From contig JBANSL010000020.1 of assembly GCA_037127255.1 (NCBI GenBank), positions 51,063,098-51,127,097 of the forward strand: DNA of 64,000 bases. Reading direction: 5' to 3'. Positions 58,403 through 64,000 of the stretch are shown here, in pieces. This DNA comes from Persicaria tinctoria (Eukaryota > Streptophyta > Magnoliopsida > Caryophyllales > Polygonaceae). The notes beneath the pieces are model-generated. The model did no database searches and was not told the DNA's origin. It saw only the letters and a list, made by a program, of their open reading frames with translations. Made by a program: the position numbers and the translations under genes. The stretch's first letter is position 1, and each line of letters starts with the position of its first letter.

Positions 58403-58928
58403 CTAAAAATGTAAATAATTATTAATTTTTGTTCGCCTAGCTTCCTCTGTACGGACCACTTCTTTCTTAAAGTCCATATGAATTACTTTCAATTCTTCAA
58501 TCCGTACATCAATTCTTCCTTTTTCGTTGGTCAACTGCAAAACACAATTAAAATATATATATATATAAACCATATTTTAAATAAACTAAATAACAGTTTT
58601 TTAATTTTACCATAATGACTTCGTTTGTGTTGCCATTACGAACAGCAACTCCTCGCCTCCTTTCAACATCTCCTTTCTCCCTTAGAGTCATGCCAAAATG
58701 CATTTCATGGACAGCAGCAGCAGCAGACAGCCTCTCCCTTGTTTCAGTAATATTTGTTTCTGCATCTAAATCTAAATAAAACATGTGGTATCCAGGATAG
58801 AGAAAGTCATCTAGAATATCCATGTGTTCGTATATGACTTTAACCCAACTGACCAATACACATTTGTATTCAGGGGCTGCATTTGGAAAAACAGAATTTT
58901 GATTAGAAGTGGTGCTTCTGCTCTCCAT
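58403..58928 (-). CDS. Two-exon 149-residue protein of unknown function in element A4
   Basis: Exon 1 is 58611-58928 (106 codons, starts MESRSTTSNQNSVF) and exon 2 is 58403-58534 (43 codons plus TAG). The intron has GTAAAA...TTTTGCAG ends and keeps the frame. The protein has a Ser/Asn start, a WVKVIYEHMDILDDF helix-like segment, then a charged, probably coiled-coil C-terminal half (TETRERLSAAAAVHEMHF, LTNEKGRIDVRIEELKVIHM, EEARRTKI). I do not recognise a domain. It has no stops or frameshifts and sits between the transposase and protease genes, so it may be a real part of the element, perhaps an accessory binding protein (inference). Confidence 0.6.
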
Positions 58929-59169
58929 TCCAAAAAAATGACTTTTGACTAAATGTTGTATAGAAGCGAGTATACTTCAAAAATGAAAAAATCAAGAGTT
59001 TATATAGAAAATTAGGAGCGGTTTTATAGCAGTTACAAATCAGTTTAATAACCGATTTGAAAAAAACAATTGAATGCCCATAGACAGTTGTAAAGCAGTT
59101 GTGAAAAACTTCTAAATCGTAACTGCAAATTACTTAAAAAATTGTAAACAAGTTTTAGTTCCTGAACAT

Positions 59170-59620
59170 CGTAAAGTATTTACTCTGACCCACCTAATCT
59201 AATATAGATTCAACAAACTCTTTTTTACCGTTCAAACAAATTGTTGAACCATTCTCCATTATATCTCTGAACCACAATATGAAATAACTCGGAACAAAAC
59301 TCAATAATTCACAAATATATATCCAGATAGACATACTGTTGTTAGATATATATTTATCGTTCAAACAGAAATGCTGAACCCATCCTCAATTATATCTCTG
59401 AACCACGTACTAAATTAACTCTGAACCAAACCCAAAAATTCACAAATATATAACCAGATACACATACTGTTGTTAGATGTATATTTATCGTTCAACCAAA
59501 AATGCTGAACCTATTCTCAGTTATATCTCTGAACCATTTACTAGAATAACTCTGAACCAAACTCAATAATTCACAGTTATAAGCCCAGAAACAGATACTG
59601 TTAGATATATATTAACCCAG
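59170..59620. repeat. About 120-base tandem-like repeats with TGAACC motifs
   Basis: Three diverged copies near 59235-59345, 59360-59470 and 59485-59595 share ATGCTGAACC, TTATATCTCTGAACCA, AACTCTGAACCAAA and AATTCACAAATATA in the same order. They lie downstream of the protease stop. Confidence 0.82.
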
Positions 59621-60899
59621 AAATGTATTTAACATTGTTTGTTAGCTAATATAATGCATTTGTGATAGACACAATACAGACCAAATGCCCCCAAAATAGA
59701 GTACCATTGTTTGAATCCATCGACACATCAGACAGCGAAAATACATTACCCAAAATACAGTGTTTGAACCATTGCTTTTGACACATTATACTTTTGGTAA
59801 CTGTGGATTGAATTCCCTAATTTTTGCCAAGATGTCATCCTTTATCTCATTGATTGAAGACTTGACAATTGCTTCCATGTATAGCTCACGAAGATTCACC
59901 AAAGTCTTGGTGGAATTTTTTGAAAATCCACTATGCCAATCTGATCCATTAATTCCCATGTATGTCTCCATGTGACGCATACAGAAGATACCACAATCAA
60001 CAAAGTTGTCGGTAGTTGCCCATTTAAGATCCATCAGCACTGGTTTTGCTTTGCGAATAAGATCAGCTTTGGACTTCAAATTCTTCGAATCTAAGTACTT
60101 ACTTAGAAAATTAACCTACATTTGACAAAAAAAAAGTCAAAAACATATAGTTATGCAATATTTTAAGTATTAAAATGAGATAGAATTATAGATGATTAAA
60201 AGAACTTACAGCAACTCTGGGTATATTAGCATATTTACTCGAAAAGGACACTGTGAGCTTAATGTTATCGATGATGAAAACCTCTTTTGCCTTGAAATTG
60301 AATGTTATAAGATAAAAGTGCTCCGAAGCAAGAATAGGAAGCATTATCTGTTTACAGTAAAGAATAGTATTTAAAATATAATTGACTTGAAAAAAATATA
60401 ACCATTTAAAATATAATAGTCATTATTAAAAATAAACATACCAACTCAACCTCAGCCAAATTCGTTGGGCAAACATCTCTAAGGAACTCATCAAATCTAT
60501 CGCGAAATACATTAAATCTATCATCAGGTTCAGTAGCAGTGGTCGAAACAACTGTCTCAGTCTGTAATTAAATAAATGACACTTAATTAAGATGTAAAAC
60601 TGCATTAGTTAAAAATTTGCTACAAAATCAATAAACTTATAAGACAACAGTTAAACTTACACTGAGAGTACAAGGGCAGAAATATCTCCTAATAGATCCA
60701 TAGGCCCTACGTGATTCTTCAAATTTTAGTATATTAGCCCACGCATCAATGATTTGAGCATCAACGTACTGCTCATATTGTAGTGTTTGCATTAAAGCTC
60801 GAGGGACAGTCACCCCTTTGTGTTGGAAAAAAACTTCCCTGTAATAAACATAAAATATTTATTAAAATTAATAAATTACAATTAAAACGAAATGAAATT

Positions 60900-61080
60900 A
60901 ACATCTGAACCACACCCCGCTGGCCCACGCTGTAAATCTCTGAACCACTCTCAAACCACTTGCATCATAAAACCAAAATTAAAGCCTAAAGACCACAAAA
61001 CAAATGAACCCCTGAAACACACGGGGTAAATTCCCTGAACCACTCTCAGATTATAAAGCTGAACCCATAATAGAATAAAA
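60900..61080. repeat. Intronic TGAACCAC motifs in the protease gene
   Basis: Five or more CTGAACCA copies lie in the intron between 60839 and 61098. Similar clusters fill 62700-62900, 63125-63290 and 63530-63790. Confidence 0.8.
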
Positions 61081-62572
61081 AATATTAGTGCAACTTACAT
61101 CAAATCATCTCCAAAATCTCCAACATATTTATACAACTTAATGGCAGAACCAGTCCTCCTCTTGTTAGGGTTGACAAATCTTTCATAAAAGGGACTTCTC
61201 ATTTCTTTTGTTGGTAATACATCCCTTGTTGGCTGAACCCTTTTATCAACAATTTCTTTTCCTTTCTTGTCACCCTGAGCGGGACAATATTAACATCAGT
61301 AAATGATATAATATAGCAAAATTTATATATAAATCATATAAGTATGCCTAATTACAATCAAACCTTATTTCCACCCAAATATCTAATATTCACATACTCT
61401 ATAGGAGTGAATTATTAGTGAGTTATTGGGGTGGTATCCACATAGTGCCATACTTTAGTTTCATGCCAATCAATTTCTTCTTTGTTCTTCTTTCATCATT
61501 AACATGTTCCATGTCAAAAATCTGGCATTTTCTACAAACCTTTGGCACTGGAATCTTTATAATTGTTTTTTTTCTTTGTTTCAACAATATCAACCGGCAG
61601 ATCCTATTAGGCAAAAAAAATAAGTATTATTTCCCAAATAAATTGTTTATAACAAATAATATAAATAGAAAAATATGATAAATTACTTATGAAGGTTCAG
61701 CTCTTAATGGTGAGGGGTATTGTTGTACCACTGGTGCCAGATGTTCTTCAAAAACCTGCTAAATTTAAAAAAGGGTATTAAATATTAAATATAAAACAAT
61801 AACCGCTTAAATCTATATTAAATAAAATCATAAACATAAATAAATTTAAAGAATTACTTGTTTATATGATGTTTGAATAGAATCAAGAATAGCCATATCC
61901 TGGAAAGGATTTGGAATAACAGGGTTCTCAATTACTGGAAGTTGCTCCTCTAAAACTGTCAGAACAGTGGGGGGGTTTGGAATAATAGGGTTATCAAAAA
62001 CTGGAAGTTCCTTCTCTAAAACTTGGTGAGAAACAGGGGGAATTGGAATAACAAAGTTCTCAACAACAGGCATTGGCTCCTCTAAACCTTGCTGAATAAC
62101 GGGAGGAATTTCTTTTAAGGGGACCTTTGGATAAGATTTCTCAACCGTCTCAAATACTTCTGCAAATGTTGGTACTTTTACAGGTGGAGTCAGCCCAAGA
62201 CTCCATGATGGTTGCTCAAGCAGTATTCTCTCCATCTCTTGTTTTTTTGCAATAGCAATATCAACAATCTGCATTAGTCTATCTAACTCAGGATTGTTTG
62301 CAAATTCATCTGGCGTTGTCCTTACTTCAGGAGAGGTAGAACCAACAATTCATTTTGCAGCATGGTTCATGTAATCGAGTTCAGGATCCTCGTGCTTCTC
62401 CGAAACAGATTCAATTGTCAGCTCCACTACATTTGATATGGATTTCGCCAACATGCACATTGCAGCAACGTACCTCTCTTTTAGACTTTGAAGAAAAATT
62501 TTAAAAGTTGTAATATACTAGCTTGTTTCATATATACAAAAAAAATACTATTAAAATATTAAAAACACTTAC

Positions 62573-63911
62573 TTTTTTACCAGCTCCTTCAAACAGCGTA
62601 GCATGCTGCTTTATTACATCTTCAGAAACCTAATTAACACACACTGTTATATATGATAACAAAAATATTGTGCTTGAAAACAATCAATAATAACATCCAT
62701 GAAATCCATATAACTTATAAATCTCAAACAAACTCCCTCAAATCACTGAATCAAATTGAATCTCAAATGGCATGTGCTGAACCATTATCTGTTAAGTATG
62801 ATGAACCAACTAATAAGATTTGATGAAAGAATACATTTTGTATTTAACCCTTGACTAGTTTAGGTATAAAACTGAACCAAACACATAATAAATACCTGAA
62901 CAACATAGTATGATTTCATATATACAAATCCTTACTTTTTTAATAGAACCTTCAAGCAACATAGCCTGATTATTTGCTGCATCTTCTTTCCCAAATCCTT
63001 CAACTTCAGAAACCTATGTAACACACACTGTGTTATATGATAACATAGATATTTTGTTTGAAAAGGCAACCATTACTAACATACATGAAATCTATAAAAC
63101 ATATAAATCTCAAAAAAAAAAATCACTGAAACAAATGAACTACACTCGATCTCAGATTACATGTCCTGAACCATCCTATAACCAGTATGATGAACCAAAT
63201 ACTGAGATATTTGATGAACAACTCCATTTTATTGTTACCTCTGAATATCATCAATGTATATGACTGAACCAGACACAGAGTGAATGGATGAACAAGATAG
63301 TATATTATCGTATATGCAAAAAAAAACTATTAAAATATTAAAAACACTTACTTTTCTAACAGAACCTTCAAACATCGTAGCATGATTCTTTGCTGCGTCA
63401 TCTTTTCCATGTTTTCCAACTTCAGAAACCTATGTAACACACACGTGTTATGTATGATACCAAAAATATTGTGTTCGAAAAATATGTATAATAACATCTC
63501 TGAAGTCCATACAACATATAAATCTCAAACAAACTCAATCAACCCAAGGAACAACTGAATTGCAATCAAATCTCGAATAACATTTCTCTGAACCACATTT
63601 TATAATATACAAGGACTACTAACTGAACCACATTCTATTAGTTGAATGTGTTAAAGCATTATCTGGTCAATATGATGAATCAATTACTAATATATTTGAT
63701 GAACCATTTCATTGTATAGTTGACCCTTTAATAACTTATAGGTATATATACTGAACCAGACACAGAATAACTACATGAACACCACTGTATTTTAAAAACA
63801 TTAACATGATAATCTACACAACCAAAATACACTTACTACTTCTGTAGGAACATCAAAAGCCTTGGCATGTTCCTCTGTTGCATGCTCTCTATTGTGTTCT
63901 TCTTCAAAAAC
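62573..63911 (-). repeat. Tandemly amplified exon-intron unit, four copies
   Basis: Four small exons at 62573-62629 (19 codons), 62936-63013 (26), 63352-63429 (26) and 63837-63911 (25) are flanked by alike splice sites. They read VSE...ATLFEGAGKK, VSEVEGFGKEDAANNQ..., VSEVGKHGKDDAAKNH... and VFEEEHNREHATEEHA.... The introns are also related (AACACACACTGTTATATATG, CATATAAATCTCAAA blocks). Every exon length is a multiple of three, so unit number can change without breaking the frame. Confidence 0.85.
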
Positions 63912-64000
63912 CTATAAAAGAGATTGTAAGTTATATCCTTTACATAGAGTAACATATATTAGTGAACAACATAATTATACTATACAATAACAATGACTAA

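Larger units (their letters stand above)
59786..63911 (-). pseudogene. Ulp1-like cysteine protease gene of element A4 (C48), 5' part beyond the window
   Basis: Minus-strand exons with matching splice phases: 61099-61274, 60661-60838, 60442-60561, 60210-60347 and the last, 59786-60115 (stop at 59786). The catalytic triad is recognisable: His in SEHFYLITF, Asp in VFIIDN (both 60210-60347), Cys in DCGIFCMRHMETY (59786-60115). Upstream exons (about 61365-61404, 61690-61755, 61858-62510 and four small ones to 63911) encode Pro/Val/Ile-rich repeats (VLEEQLPVIENP). TGA at 62350-62352 interrupts the large upstream exon, and the zone near 61420 has frame breaks, so the copy may be dead or its exons misjudged there. 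Ulp1 proteins remove SUMO; the substrate of transposon-borne ones is unknown. Confidence 0.82.
53738..64000. mobile_element. Element A4: large coding A-family Mutator-like element, right end beyond the window
   Basis: The left terminus GGGTCGGGTTCGGGTACACA, then GAGAAGGAAAGAAGG and CTGATTGGC, is an A-family TIR. It carries a FAR1/MULE transposase on plus, then a small two-exon gene and a Ulp1-like protease gene on minus. TGAACCA motifs fill its spacers and introns up to the window edge. Transposon-borne Ulp1-like genes are known from Kaonashi-type Mutator-like elements. At more than 10.2 kb this is the likely source type for the non-autonomous A elements. The right TIR is not in the window. 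Confidence 0.8.

Overview
This is a plant nuclear window, almost certainly from a flowering plant. It carries a MADS-box fragment, FAR1-type Mutator transposase, Ulp1-like protease, plant L1 and RTE LINEs, an Athila/Tat-like Ty3 element, hAT MITEs, and AT-rich introns with plant splice sites. I see no intact ordinary host gene. The window is a nest of transposable elements with gene scraps caught or stranded among them. A eudicot is likely, but the species cannot be told from the sequence.

Layout. 1-4430 holds an L1 LINE on the minus strand, cut by the window edge. 6091-18300 is a chain of Mutator-like (or similar TIR) elements that abut one another through (TA)n microsatellites: element B (6091-9883), element C (9966-14555, with an RTE LINE inside) and two A-family elements (14590-16378 and 16383-18300). 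B carries fragments of a 20S proteasome beta-2 gene and a mitochondrial processing peptidase alpha gene. The second A element carries a broken MADS-box exon. 19066-23591 is another TIR-bounded element with pieces of an intron-containing gene, one like a dual-specificity phosphatase, and a 1-kb fold-back element. 24.5-30.8 kb holds a decayed L1 LINE with three MITEs in or beside it. A FAHD1-like pseudogene (31.15 kb) and a Costars pseudogene (43.4 kb) are separated by two nested LTR insertions of one family: an old minus-strand solo LTR split by a younger complete element (33759-42733) that lacks reverse transcriptase and most of integrase. A SINE with a perfect 17-bp target duplication sits at 44059-44324. 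46.2-53.7 kb is a further A-family element with a Copia solo LTR inside.

From 53738 to the right edge lies the large, possibly master, A-family element. It encodes a three-exon FAR1/MULE transposase (one in-frame stop), a two-exon 149-residue protein of unknown function, and a many-exon Ulp1-like cysteine protease gene on the opposite strand. Its introns and spacers are full of the 7-mer TGAACCA, the same motif that builds 23-bp-period arrays in the non-autonomous A elements at 15-17 kb and 52-53 kb.

The most interesting system is this family and its neighbours. They are microsatellite-seeking TIR elements, each family having its own short motif repeated many times inside its ends: TGAACCA in A, TTGCACAATTG in B, TTATTCGGTGAAA in C and CCTACCATTAGT in the fold-back. 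These motifs may be transposase-binding arrays. Assignments rest on motif recognition by eye; no database search was run.
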